From UBA7236 sp044227505 (GTDB lineage Bacteria; Bacteroidota; Bacteroidia; Chitinophagales; BACL12): a stretch of 24,877 nucleotides of DNA. A program made the translations under genes and the position numbers. The stretch spans positions 1 to 24,877 of the forward strand of contig JBGAWP010000064.1 of NCBI GenBank assembly GCA_044227505.1. Direction: 5' to 3'. Positions 7,027 through 15,640 of the stretch are shown here, one piece after another. The notes beneath the pieces are model-generated. The model was not told the origin of the DNA, made no database searches, and saw nothing but the letters and a program-made list of their open reading frames with translations. Each line of letters opens with the position of its first letter. Positions within the stretch are counted from its first letter, which is position 1.

Positions 7027-7659
7027 ATGAAACGTAATCTAATACTACTGATAAGTTGTATGATCAGCCTTTCAGTAGCTGGGCAAAATCAGGCCGAAAC
7101 CTTTATTAAGGAAGCACAGGACCTGCTTGCAAAAAAAGAATACAAACAAGCTCAACTCAGTTTGCAGGACGCTATCAATGAGATCAATTTATTAATTGGC
7201 GCTCAGATCGCCGAATCACTGCCGGATGAGATCAATGGTTTGAAATCGGACGGTGAAGAAAACATGGGCTCAGGTGGGATGGGTATGCTGGGCGGTGGAC
7301 TCCAGATATCTAAATCTTATAGTAATGCATCCATGAAAGAAAATGAAGCAGAAGTAAACATTATGGCAAATTCGCCACTGCTCACCAGCATGAATATGTA
7401 TCTCTCCAATCCTGCCATGCTAGGACCCGAATATAAAAGTGTTAGAGTTGGCACCCAAAGAGCAATTTTAAAAACCGAGAACGAAGATTATTATGATGAT
7501 AAAGGGGTATCAAAAAAGATTCGTGTATCTGAATTACAAATTCCATTAAATTCAACTCTGATCACCATTAATATGAAAGGTTTTGCAACGGAACAGGATG
7601 AGCTTTCTTTTGCGAATAAGCTGGAGATAGAAAAATTAAAAGTCGTACTAAACGATTAA
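7027..7659 (+). CDS. Unknown secreted protein
   Basis: 210 aa with a clear Sec signal peptide (MKRNLILLISCMISLSVAGQ, cleavage likely before QNQ). Residues 24-65 form an amphipathic, likely helical hairpin (AETFIKEAQDLLAKKEYKQAQLSLQDAINEI region, TPR-like in flavour). A Gly/Met-rich linker (about 77-92, GSGGMGMLGGG) leads to a second domain that looks alpha/beta and ends in a long charged helix. I do not recognise the family and no catalytic motif is visible. It is probably periplasmic. It stands alone: 281 bp upstream and 391 bp of mainly repeat downstream. Confidence 0.7.
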   Translation: MKRNLILLISCMISLSVAGQNQAETFIKEAQDLLAKKEYKQAQLSLQDAINEINLLIGAQIAESLPDEINGLKSDGEENMGSGGMGMLGGGLQISKSYSNASMKENEAEVNIMANSPLLTSMNMYLSNPAMLGPEYKSVRVGTQRAILKTENEDYYDDKGVSKKIRVSELQIPLNSTLITINMKGFATEQDELSFANKLEIEKLKVVLND

Positions 7660-7699
7660 ATAATTACACTTGATATTGAAGATGTAATACATACCACAT

Positions 7700-7950
7700 C
7701 TTTGCACCTTCGCGGCTTTGCGTGAAAAAAATAAAAAAATTGCCCGCAAAGCCGCAAAGGGTAAATTCATTTATATATTAAACACAAACCACCTCTTTGC
7801 ACCTTCGCAGCTTTGCGTGAATAAAATAAAAAAAATGCTGGCAAAGCCGCAAAGGGTAAATTCATTTATATATTAAGCACAAATCACATCTTTGCGCCTT
7901 CGCGGCTTTGCGTGAAAAAAATAAAAAAATTGCTCGCAAAGGCGCAAAGG
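7700..7950 (+). repeat. 95-bp tandem repeat with G/C-rich hairpin, three copies
   Basis: A 61-bp palindromic core recurs at 7700-7760, 7795-7855 and 7890-7950, exactly 95 bp apart, joined by nearly identical AT-rich linkers (GTAAATTCATTTATATATTA). In copies 1 and 2 CGGCTTTGCG and CGCAAAGCCG (CAGCTTTGCG/CAAAGCCG in copy 2) pair across an A/T-rich loop of about 25 nt. In copy 3 the right arm reads CGCAAAGGCGCAAAGG, which instead fits the outer part of the left arm (CTTTGCGCC). The block occupies the 391-bp gap between two genes; the rest of that gap (7951-8050) is AT-rich with nothing visible. The hairpins could terminate transcription. The family differs in sequence from the REPs near the RAYT. 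Confidence 0.92.
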
Positions 7951-8050
7951 AATATAGAATATTCAGATGCCATGGATTTATTCCTAAAAAGAGTTAAAAT
8001 TGATAAATAATTAAAATATTAAAATATTTTTATCCTAAAATTAAAACCCA

Positions 8051-8533
8051 ATGCATAATTCCCACCCTAAAATTTTCAGTTTATTTGTTTTTTTTGTCAT
8101 TATGGTTTCTTCTTGTTCTGAAAGTTCTCATCCCGAATTGACCGGCGTTTGGGAAATTGAAGAATTAAAGATCACTATGAATACCTTTAATAACTCTGAT
8201 AGCACAGAAGTAATTGAAGCAAATGGAAAAAACTGGGAAACAAAAATGAAATCCAGAAATATCAGAACCTATTACAAAAGTGACGGCACCTACCATTCTG
8301 TTCATAAAGATCTCAACGACAACATAACATACGACCCTGCAGGAAGATGGAAAATAATTAAAGACTCCTTGATAGTTCAGGACACTTTCCCAAAACCTGT
8401 CACCTATAAATTTAAAATAATTTTGCGAGAAGATTTTGTTGAATATTGGGGTCTTGAAGATTTTGACCAGGATGGAAACGCAGATGATGAATATTACAGC
8501 AAGCAGCGGAGGATAGGAGGAAATAGGAAGTAG
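8051..8533 (+). CDS. Small lipoprotein, lipocalin-like fold suspected
   Basis: 160 aa. The N-terminus MHNSHPKIFSLFVFFVIMVSSCSES is a type II signal peptide with lipobox VSSC, so the mature protein is lipid-anchored. The body opens with LTGVWEIEELKI and later has AGRWKIIKDSLIV, the W-x-I strand pattern of small lipocalin-like domains in Bacteroidota. DFDQDGNADDEYY near the end is an acidic, possibly Ca-binding, loop. Ligand is unknown. The final residues RRIGGNRK and the TAG stop lie in a heptad repeat block, so the C-terminal tail may be repeat-derived. The start could also lie slightly downstream, but only this one gives a full signal peptide. Confidence 0.72.
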   Translation: MHNSHPKIFSLFVFFVIMVSSCSESSHPELTGVWEIEELKITMNTFNNSDSTEVIEANGKNWETKMKSRNIRTYYKSDGTYHSVHKDLNDNITYDPAGRWKIIKDSLIVQDTFPKPVTYKFKIILREDFVEYWGLEDFDQDGNADDEYYSKQRRIGGNRK

Positions 8534-8545
8534 GAAGTAGGAAGT
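8518..8545 (+). repeat. Heptad repeat block (AGGAAGT) at a gene end
   Basis: Four 7-bp units in phase: AGGAAAT, then AGGAAGT three times (8525-8545). The second and third units create the TAG stop (8531-8533) of the preceding lipoprotein gene. This is the same unit as at the borders of the large array at 2334-2473. Confidence 0.85.
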
Positions 8546-8585
8546 AGGAGAAATTCAATTCAAGGAGAATCAGACTCACCTCTCA

Positions 8586-8829
8586 CAAATTGTCAGGAGT
8601 CATTAGTCAGGAGGAAAAAAATCCGGCCTACGAGGATAAATCTCACCACTCACCACTCACCAATTGTCAAGAGTCATTAGTCAGGAGGAATAAAATCCGG
8701 CTTACGAGGATAAATCTCACCACTCACTACTCACCACTCACCAATTGTCAAGAGTCATTAGTCAGGAGAAAAAAAATCCGGCCCATCTGGATCATACTCA
8801 CCACTCACCACTCACCACTCACCAATTGT
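8586..8829 (+). repeat. 81-bp composite tandem repeat with inner ACTCACC heptads
   Basis: CAATTGTC-type unit starts fall at 8586, 8661, 8742 and 8823, so periods are 75, 81 and 81 bp. Each unit has GAGTCATTAGTCAGGAG, an A-rich stretch, AATCCGG, then a run of 7-bp ACTCACC units before the next CAATTG. Later copies carry one more heptad than the first, which accounts for the length difference. This fills most of the 410 bp between the lipoprotein gene and the prolyl oligopeptidase. An open frame across it (8590-8847) has repeat-derived composition and I do not call it a gene. Confidence 0.92.
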
Positions 8830-8848
8830 CCGGAGTTAAGAGAATAAA

Positions 8849-8880
8849 CCATTAGTGATACTCACGTGAGAGCCTCCTTG
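8849..8880 (+). repeat. Possible degenerate solo REP
   Basis: CCATTAGTGA at 8849-8858 equals the left flank and arm of the RAYT-associated REPs, and AGCCTC at 8871-8876 equals their right arm. The middle has changed to a perfect palindrome CTCACGTGAG (8861-8870) in place of the TTCGCT stem. It could be a decayed or rearranged REP, or chance similarity. Confidence 0.35.
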
Positions 8881-8943
8881 AAGTGGTTGCAAACTCGTCA
8901 TTTCCCAATTTCCATTACCTTTATTCCTTCAAACGCAATAATT

Positions 8944-11022
8944 ATGAAAAAATACGTATTAATTTCTTTCGCACTGCTCACCTATTTAATACCTGTTAAA
9001 TCGCAGGTGGAGGATCCTTATTTATGGCTTGAGGATGTGGATAGTAAAGAATCCATGGATTTTGTTGCGCAACAAAATAAAATAACTGTAGATAAATTGA
9101 GTCAGCAAAAGGAATATGAAAGTATTTATAATAAATGTTTGGAGATATATAATTCAACTGACAGAATTGTGTATCCTTCCATGCAGGGTGAATATGTTTA
9201 TAATTTCTGGCAGGATAAAGATCACGAGAGAGGTATCTGGAGAAGAACAATAAGGTCAAGTTACCTGAGTGGTAATCCAAAGTGGGAAACATTACTGGAT
9301 ATTGATGCCATGGCAAAAAAAGATGATATAAAATGGGTGTATAAAGGAGCACAGGGATTATATCCTGATTATAATCGTTTTCTGATAAGCCTTTCGAAAG
9401 GTGGTGGTGATGCTGTGGTAACCAGAGAGTTTGATGTAAATAAAAAAACTTTTATCGAAGATGGATTTTACGTTGAGGAAGCAAAAGGAGGCGTTAGTTA
9501 TATAGATGAAAACATAGTGATAATTGCATCCGATTTCGGTGAAGGAACCATGACCACCTCAGGTTATCCCCGTCAGGTAAAAATTTGGAAAAGAGGCACA
9601 CCATTAAAAGATGCACAACTTATTTATGAAGGAAAAGCGGATGATGTTGGCACCTGGGGCGGAATGATGCGCGACGGAGAAAAAAAATATTCCATTATTA
9701 CCAGGGCAATGACCTTTTATACTACAGAAACAAATGTATGGATCGACAATAAAATAATAAAACTTGATCTGCCACAAGATTGCAGTATAAGTGGCATTTT
9801 AGACGATCAATTAATAGTATCATTGAAATCTGATTGGGTGCTTGGTCCCATTACCTTTAACCAAGGTGATCTTGTGAGTATAGCTTTTACCGATCTTTTA
9901 AAAGGAAATAAACACGTGCAATTAGTTTATCGACCTGATGAATTTTCTAGTGTTTCCGGTATTACCAATACGCAAAATAAATTGATACTGACACTTAATA
10001 CAAATGTAAAAAGTGAAATGTATATTTACACATTTGCTAACGACAGTTGGAGTAAAGTAAAAGTAGATGCACCTGATTTTGGAACAATATATACGGTTGA
10101 TGTTGATGAATTTTCTGACACCTACTTTTTTAATTTTACCAATTTTCTAACACCAACTACCTTATATATTGCAGATGCAGGAAAAAATACGGTAAAATCA
10201 TTTAAATCGTTACCTGCGTATTTTGATGCGAGCAAATATAAAGTAGAACAATTTAAAGCAAAGTCAACAGATGGAACTATGGTTCCTTATTTTGTTGTAT
10301 CTTCCAAAACGATGGAAAACAATGGCAAAAATCCAACATTGTTATATGCTTATGGAGGATTTGAATCCTCCTCACAACCCTTTTATTCAGGAACAATTGG
10401 AAATGCGTGGTTAGAAAATGGCGGGACTTATGTACTCGCCAATATCCGCGGTGGTGGCGAATTTGGTCCAAAATGGCATCAGGCCGGATTAAAAGAAAAA
10501 AGACAAAATGTGTACGATGATTTTCATTCCGTAGCCGAGGATCTTATCGCTAAAAAAATAACATCTCCCCAACATCTTGGAATTATGGGCGGTAGCAACG
10601 GAGGCCTTTTAGTTGGAGTTGCATTTACACAACGACCTGAATTATATAATGCAGTTGTTTGTCAGGTTCCACTTTTGGATATGTATCGCTATAATAAATT
10701 ATTAGCCGGTGCAAGTTGGATGGGCGAATATGGCAATCCGGATATTCCTGAAGAATGGGAATACATTAAAAAATATTCTCCATATCAAAATGTAAAACCC
10801 AATATGAAATATCCCGAAGTGTTTTTTACAACATCCACCCGCGACGACCGTGTACATCCCGGCCATGCACGCAAAATGGTTGCAAAAATGAATGCTATGG
10901 GTTACAAGGTTTATTATTACGAGAATATTGAAGGCGGACATGCGGGCTCTTCCACCAACGATCAAAGAGCCAAATCAGCTGCTTTGGAATATTCTTATTT
11001 ATTGATGAAATTGAAAGATTAA
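8944..11022 (+). CDS. Secreted prolyl oligopeptidase (family S9A)
   Basis: 692 aa from ATG 8944, chosen over the in-frame GTG at 8866 because it gives a proper signal peptide (MKKYVLISFALLTYLIPVKSQ). These serine peptidases cut short peptides after proline. The mature chain starts VEDPYLWLEDVDS, typical of the family, followed by a beta-propeller of about 370 residues that gates the active site. The C-terminal alpha/beta hydrolase carries NIRGGGEFG, the nucleophile GGSNGG (S551), the acid in TRDDRV (D634) and the histidine in EGGHAG (H666). All three are present, so activity is expected, probably in the periplasm. Length is normal. It lies after the 81-bp repeat block, and no operon partner is evident. 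Confidence 0.93.
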   Translation: MKKYVLISFALLTYLIPVKSQVEDPYLWLEDVDSKESMDFVAQQNKITVDKLSQQKEYESIYNKCLEIYNSTDRIVYPSMQGEYVYNFWQDKDHERGIWRRTIRSSYLSGNPKWETLLDIDAMAKKDDIKWVYKGAQGLYPDYNRFLISLSKGGGDAVVTREFDVNKKTFIEDGFYVEEAKGGVSYIDENIVIIASDFGEGTMTTSGYPRQVKIWKRGTPLKDAQLIYEGKADDVGTWGGMMRDGEKKYSIITRAMTFYTTETNVWIDNKIIKLDLPQDCSISGILDDQLIVSLKSDWVLGPITFNQGDLVSIAFTDLLKGNKHVQLVYRPDEFSSVSGITNTQNKLILTLNTNVKSEMYIYTFANDSWSKVKVDAPDFGTIYTVDVDEFSDTYFFNFTNFLTPTTLYIADAGKNTVKSFKSLPAYFDASKYKVEQFKAKSTDGTMVPYFVVSSKTMENNGKNPTLLYAYGGFESSSQPFYSGTIGNAWLENGGTYVLANIRGGGEFGPKWHQAGLKEKRQNVYDDFHSVAEDLIAKKITSPQHLGIMGGSNGGLLVGVAFTQRPELYNAVVCQVPLLDMYRYNKLLAGASWMGEYGNPDIPEEWEYIKKYSPYQNVKPNMKYPEVFFTTSTRDDRVHPGHARKMVAKMNAMGYKVYYYENIEGGHAGSSTNDQRAKSAALEYSYLLMKLKD

Positions 11023-11177
11023 ACCTGTATTCAGACGATCTCATGACTTTGACAAAATTTTAATACTGTATTTTATCCTAAATTTTTTAATGATATTTCA
11101 TAGAAGTATTTTAAATAATTTAAAAACTTGTAACTTTTTTTAGAATTGAACGCCATAATTGAAATGAACACTCAGTT

Positions 11178-11966
11178 ATGAAATCAGTTATAAATTCGTC
11201 ATTAATATTATTTATTTCTGTAATTCTTCTAAGTTGGAATTCACCACAGGGAAAATGGATCATTGAAAAACATGAAGGGTTTGATATATATTACACAAGC
11301 TCCGACAAAGTGAATCTGGAGGAATACCTTACACTCATAAACACTGGCATGAGTTCTGCACAGATGTTTTTTGGCGATCCTTACAAATCCCATTTTTCCA
11401 TTTTTTTTCACCCCGACAGATTATCATTAGACAGTACTTGGCAAAAAGACTGGAATATGCCGGATTTCAAGTCTGAGTGCTGGATGGTTGCAAGTGGCAC
11501 AGGAACACAATTTGATCTTATATCACCAAAAAACTGGATAACCGAACCTTGCGAACATAACTATCTTGAGAAGGAAAAAACGCAAAAATTGATCACACAT
11601 GAATTATTTCATGTATATCACGGACAATTAAATGTCAGTCCTGATTTTAGCAATACGGAAGGCATTGATTGGTTTATTGAAGGTTTGGCCACTTATGCTT
11701 CCGGACAATGTGATTCATTGCGAATATCTGATGTTAAAACTGCAATTGAAAATAATAATATCCCACAAAATCTGGATGAATTTTGGACTGGTAAGTTAAG
11801 ATATGGTTTATCCGGAACGGTTGTAATGTATATTGATTACAAATATGGCAGAACTAAATTAAAAGAAATTTTATCGCTTCAAAATAAAGCAGATGTTATG
11901 CTTTCACTAAGTACAACGGAAAGTGAATTATTGAGGGAATGGAAAAATTATATCCTACTCCTGTAA
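11178..11966 (+). CDS. Putative secreted zinc metalloprotease, gluzincin type
   Basis: 262 aa. An N-terminal hydrophobic segment (SLILFISVILLSWNS) acts as a signal peptide or anchor. The zinc site is HELFH (H141, E142, H145) with the likely third ligand E168 in WFIEGLATYASG, the HExxH...E pattern of peptidase-MA-like gluzincins. The part before it (EGFDIYYTSSDK..., FSIFFHP) matches the usual beta-rich lead-in of these domains. The chain ends with TVVMYIDYKYGRTKLKEIL, the typical helical end (x-F-x-x-Y-x-x-x-x-G). It should degrade peptides outside the cytoplasm; substrate unknown. A 155-bp spacer separates it from the prolyl oligopeptidase, so a shared peptide-degrading role is plausible but not shown. 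Confidence 0.82.
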   Translation: MKSVINSSLILFISVILLSWNSPQGKWIIEKHEGFDIYYTSSDKVNLEEYLTLINTGMSSAQMFFGDPYKSHFSIFFHPDRLSLDSTWQKDWNMPDFKSECWMVASGTGTQFDLISPKNWITEPCEHNYLEKEKTQKLITHELFHVYHGQLNVSPDFSNTEGIDWFIEGLATYASGQCDSLRISDVKTAIENNNIPQNLDEFWTGKLRYGLSGTVVMYIDYKYGRTKLKEILSLQNKADVMLSLSTTESELLREWKNYILLL

Positions 11967-12192
11967 TATCCCCCCTATTAGCCCTTCGACTATGTAATTG
12001 TGACCGAAATGATAATTATTATATAAATATGTGATATGCATCATATATTTATACAATTTCGTTTGTCAACTTTGAACTTGGCGTGTGTTTGCGTTATATA
12101 TTGGTTTTAGTCGTATCAAGGTCAATTAGATGGTCAAAAACGAAAACCTTTTAAAATTTGTTATACAACTGTAATAAGTAATTTTAATTAAA

Positions 12193-14166
12193 ATGAAAGG
12201 GAGTAATTTCATTAAAAGGTTAATTTTTACAATTATTTTTTTTGTTTTATTGTATACTTTTAGTTCGTTTGGTCAAACCATCAGTTCTTTTGCTCCTACT
12301 TCGGGACCTGTTGGCACAAATGTAATTATTACAGGTACAGGTTTTAATGCCACTCCCACCAATAATATTGTATTTTTTGGTGCTACTGCCGCCACTGTTT
12401 CTGCTGCAAGTGCAACCTCCCTCACTGTAACCGTTCCTACAGGAGCAAATTTTCAGTATATTACAGCAACCAATTTAATTACGAATTTAACAGCCTATTC
12501 TGCAAAACCTTTTATTGTAACTACGATATGTAACAGCGCCTCCACCTTTGCTCCTGCCATCAGTGTACAGGGAGGATCTCATAATGTGGAAGTATATGAC
12601 ATGGACGGTGATGGTAAAGCGGATCTGATAATTCCGGATTATTTTAATAATTATTTTACCGTGACAAGAAATACCAGCACTCCGGGAAGTATTTCATTTG
12701 CCGCTAAGGTGACATTTCCCTGGGCGGCAGGTGGACAACCAAATGAAGTTTCTATTGGAGATTTTGACGGAGATGGCAAACCGGATGTCGCACTGGGAGG
12801 AAACGGTGGAGGAACCTTTGTTTCCGTTTATAGAAATACAAGTACTATCGGTAGTATTTCCTTTGCACCAAGAGCAGATTTTACAGCGTCTTCAGGACAA
12901 GGAAATGGAAATAAAATAATTGATATTGATGGAGATGGGAAACCGGATCTTATTTCTGTGCATTGGTCGGGAAATTGTGTTTGGGTTTTGAGAAATACAA
13001 GCACAGGTGCCGGAGTAATTTCGTTTGCACCGGGAGTAAGTTTTTCAACAACATCGCAACCACATAAAATTGATGTTGGCGATCTGGATGGTGATAATAA
13101 ACCAGATCTGGTAATTACTGCATTTACTAGTAATACCATGTCCGTGTTTAGAAATACGAGTACACCGGGAACTATTTCTTTTGCAACACGACAGGATTTT
13201 TCTCCGGGTACCGTTCCTTATTTCGTGCATCTTGCAGATCTTGATGGCGATGGAAGATCGGATATTGCAGTAGTGAACAGAGATGTTGCAACACTTGCAG
13301 TATATAGAAATACCAGTGCACCGGGATCAATTTCTTTAGCGGCACGTCAGGATTTTGCAACTCCCGCAGGTACATTTACGCATTATGGATTAGGAGTTGG
13401 CGATCTTGATGGAGATGGTAAACCGGATATTGCAGTTGGCAATTATACATTAAATAATACCAGTATTTTTAAAAATACCAGCACTGTAGGTTCTATTTCA
13501 TTTGCTGCAAGAGTAGATCTTCCTGCCGGGGTTTCTTATGATATTGGAATTGCGGATTTTGACGGGGATTACAGACCCGATATTGCTGTAACTAACAGTG
13601 GTTCTACAGTTTCTGTTTTAGCTAATTTATGCATTCTTTTACCTGTTGAATTAATTTCTTTCACTGCAGAAAATGATCAGGATAATGTATTATTAAAATG
13701 GACCACAGCCTCAGAAAAAAATAATGATTATTTCAGTATTGAAAAAAGTGTGAATGGTGTCGATTTTTATAAAATCGGAGAAATACCAGGAGGAGGTTAT
13801 TCCAATTCAATATTAAATTATTATTTTGTTGATGAACATCCTGTTTCCGGATTAAATTATTATCGACTGAAACAAATCGATTTTGACGAACAATATTCCT
13901 ATTCACGGGTTGAGGTTATTAATTATTTAGAAGAAAATTTATCGCTGATTTGTTATCCGAATCCTTTTAATAATGAACTTAATATATTTGGCACGAAAGA
14001 AATGGGTTCTGTGATACTATTTGATCTAAATGGCAGAGAATTAATGCGAAACCAAACCGGCAATGGAGCAACTCTGCTTAATACAAGTGAAATTTCAGGT
14101 GGTACTTACTTGCTAAAGTATATCTCTCAATACGACAATTATTCATTCGTGGTCACTAAATATTAG
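12193..14166 (+). CDS. Type IX-secreted protein with TIG domain and FG-GAP propeller
   Basis: 657 aa. A signal peptide (about residues 1-27, ending SSFGQ) is followed by an IPT/TIG immunoglobulin-like domain (about 28-110, SFAPTSGPVGTNVIITG). Seven FG-GAP/VCBS repeats follow (about 120-475), each with a DxDGDxxxD Ca-binding loop: YDMDGDGKAD (about 135), GDFDGDGKPD, IDIDGDGKPD, GDLDGDNKPD, ADLDGDGRSD, GDLDGDGKPD and ADFDGDYRPD. Seven copies fit a seven-bladed propeller. A fibronectin-like stalk (LPVELISFTAEN...NYYRLKQID) and a Por-type sorting domain (from about 585, CYPNPFNNEL to SFVVTKY) complete it. Such proteins are exported through the outer membrane by T9SS and usually attached to the surface, often as adhesins. 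Blade segments share a repeated RNTST-GSISFA motif, indicating recent internal duplication. Confidence 0.93.
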   Translation: MKGSNFIKRLIFTIIFFVLLYTFSSFGQTISSFAPTSGPVGTNVIITGTGFNATPTNNIVFFGATAATVSAASATSLTVTVPTGANFQYITATNLITNLTAYSAKPFIVTTICNSASTFAPAISVQGGSHNVEVYDMDGDGKADLIIPDYFNNYFTVTRNTSTPGSISFAAKVTFPWAAGGQPNEVSIGDFDGDGKPDVALGGNGGGTFVSVYRNTSTIGSISFAPRADFTASSGQGNGNKIIDIDGDGKPDLISVHWSGNCVWVLRNTSTGAGVISFAPGVSFSTTSQPHKIDVGDLDGDNKPDLVITAFTSNTMSVFRNTSTPGTISFATRQDFSPGTVPYFVHLADLDGDGRSDIAVVNRDVATLAVYRNTSAPGSISLAARQDFATPAGTFTHYGLGVGDLDGDGKPDIAVGNYTLNNTSIFKNTSTVGSISFAARVDLPAGVSYDIGIADFDGDYRPDIAVTNSGSTVSVLANLCILLPVELISFTAENDQDNVLLKWTTASEKNNDYFSIEKSVNGVDFYKIGEIPGGGYSNSILNYYFVDEHPVSGLNYYRLKQIDFDEQYSYSRVEVINYLEENLSLICYPNPFNNELNIFGTKEMGSVILFDLNGRELMRNQTGNGATLLNTSEISGGTYLLKYISQYDNYSFVVTKY

Positions 14167-14295
14167 GAAATTATCATTCACATCGTTTAAGTCAACTATT
14201 ATACTGCAAAATAATTTATTGAACAGAACTATCTTTATGGCCATTGAGTTAGACTGAACACCCTGTTTAATATAAAATTTTAACGGAAAAGATCT

Positions 14296-15321
14296 ATGGA
14301 AATTGGAATTGATAGTTTCGCCTCTGCAACAATAAATACGGATGGAGATGTTGGACAACAGCGCACACAAGCGCTTGCTGAATTGCTGGAAAGAATTGAA
14401 TATGCCGATAAATGCGGTCTGGATGTTTTCGGAATTGGGGAACACCACCGGAAAGAATTTCTTGACTCTGCTCCTGCCATGATACTTGCTGCAGCAGCTG
14501 CCCGCACAAAAAATATTCGACTTACCAGTGCTGTTACCGTATTAAGTGCCGCAGATCCTGTGCGTGTATTTCAAAATTTTGCAACATTGGACCTCATTTC
14601 CAAAGGAAGAGCAGAAATGGTGGTTGGTCGCGGTTCCTTTACGGAGGCATTTCCTTTATTCGGTTTACAACTTGCTGATTATGATGAACTCTTTGCCGAA
14701 AAACTCGAATTACTTTTAAATATTCGCGAAAATGAAGTGGTAAATTGGTCAGGTAAATTTCGTCCTGCTCTTCGCAGTCAGGCAATTTATCCAAGACCAC
14801 TACAAGATCCCTTTCCAATTTGGTTAGGCGTTGGAGGAACTCCTGAATCATTTATCAGGGCAGGTTCACTTGGGCTACCATTAATGGTTGCAGTTATTGG
14901 CGGAGAAACACATCGCTTCAGACCCTTGATCGACCTTTATCGCAAGGCAGGAACCATTGCAGGATATAAACCCGAACAATTACAGGTCGGTTTACATTCG
15001 TTAGGATATGTTGCAAATACTACTGAAGAGGCAATTGCAGATTATTATCCGGGTTATGCAGAAACTTTTACAAGAATAGGAAGAGAACGCGGATGGCCAC
15101 CAGTTACCAGAAACAGATTTGATGCACAAAACGGAAAAACCGGTGCCTTGCTTGTTGGCGATCCACAGGAAGTTGCAGAAAAAATATTGCGTCACAGTGA
15201 ATCACTAGGTGGAATAACAAGATTCACTTTTCAAATGGATAATGCAGCTTTACCCCATGAAAAATTATTACATTCAATAAAATTAATTGGAGAAATTGTG
15301 TCTCCGATTGTAAATAAATAA
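14296..15321 (+). CDS. Luciferase-like (LLM class) flavin-dependent oxidoreductase
   Basis: 341 aa, single-domain TIM barrel related to bacterial luciferase. Visible marks: EYADKCGLDVFGIGEHHRKEF near residues 35-55 (the EHH motif of the family), a following AAAARTKNIRLTSAVTVLSAADPVRV strand-helix, GRAEMVVGRGS, and PFPIWLGVGGTPESFIRAG at the barrel's far end. These are FMN/F420-dependent enzymes that oxidise varied small molecules; the substrate cannot be told. The subgroup resembles the structural-genomics LLM proteins of the Atu2307 type, a recollection I cannot check. Start ATG 14296 sits 129 bp after the T9SS cargo gene. No reductase partner is adjacent. Confidence 0.88.
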   Translation: MEIGIDSFASATINTDGDVGQQRTQALAELLERIEYADKCGLDVFGIGEHHRKEFLDSAPAMILAAAAARTKNIRLTSAVTVLSAADPVRVFQNFATLDLISKGRAEMVVGRGSFTEAFPLFGLQLADYDELFAEKLELLLNIRENEVVNWSGKFRPALRSQAIYPRPLQDPFPIWLGVGGTPESFIRAGSLGLPLMVAVIGGETHRFRPLIDLYRKAGTIAGYKPEQLQVGLHSLGYVANTTEEAIADYYPGYAETFTRIGRERGWPPVTRNRFDAQNGKTGALLVGDPQEVAEKILRHSESLGGITRFTFQMDNAALPHEKLLHSIKLIGEIVSPIVNK

Positions 15322-15640
15322 CCCCCAGATCTCATTTATGTAAAACAAGATCACTGGAAATCGAAATATTATTCCAACGAAAATTCCTTCGCGAACCTTT
15401 GCGCCCTTCGCGTTCTTAGTGGCAAAAAAAATATTTTATAGAAAATTATAATTATTATTCCACCCAAAATTTCTTCCCGCCACCTTCCCGCTCTCACCGA
15501 CTTACCGGCAATATTTAAATAACCATCTAACGAAATTTCGTTATAAATGGAGCGTTTACAATGATCTTTGTCATACCTCAAATAACCAATATTAGTTACT
15601 TTCACCTTGTTTCAATAAATTATACTCTTTAATTGGCTTT
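15322..15640. other. 319-bp intergenic region with a solo dispersed repeat
   Basis: Apart from the G/C-rich repeat near 15386-15438, this stretch is AT-rich and shows no gene I can support. A 78-codon open frame on the - strand (15369-15605) runs through the repeat; its end (LRTRRAQRFAKEF) is translation of the repeat, so I leave it out. Confidence 0.6.
15386..15438 (+). repeat. Solo copy related to the 95-bp repeat core
   Basis: CTTTGCGCCCTTCGCG followed by TTCTTAGTGGC and an A-run then ATATTTT aligns with the third copy of the 95-bp repeat (CTTTGCGCCTTCGCGG... then A-run). The right arm of the hairpin is absent. It suggests the family is dispersed, not only tandem. Confidence 0.6.

Noticed and set aside
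8590..8847. 85-codon + strand open frame
   Set aside because: It is translation of the 81-bp composite repeat (SPLTNCQESLVRR repeated); no start context or signal of selection.
8866..8943. Upstream GTG start for the prolyl oligopeptidase
   Set aside because: The 26 extra residues would place charged sequence before the signal peptide and lie in repeat-derived DNA.
12828..13375. Several - strand open frames in the FG-GAP gene
   Set aside because: They are antisense shadows of the repeated Ca-binding loops.
15369..15605. 78-codon - strand open frame
   Set aside because: Its end is translated dispersed repeat, the rest has no recognisable family and low-complexity isoleucines; kept as intergenic.
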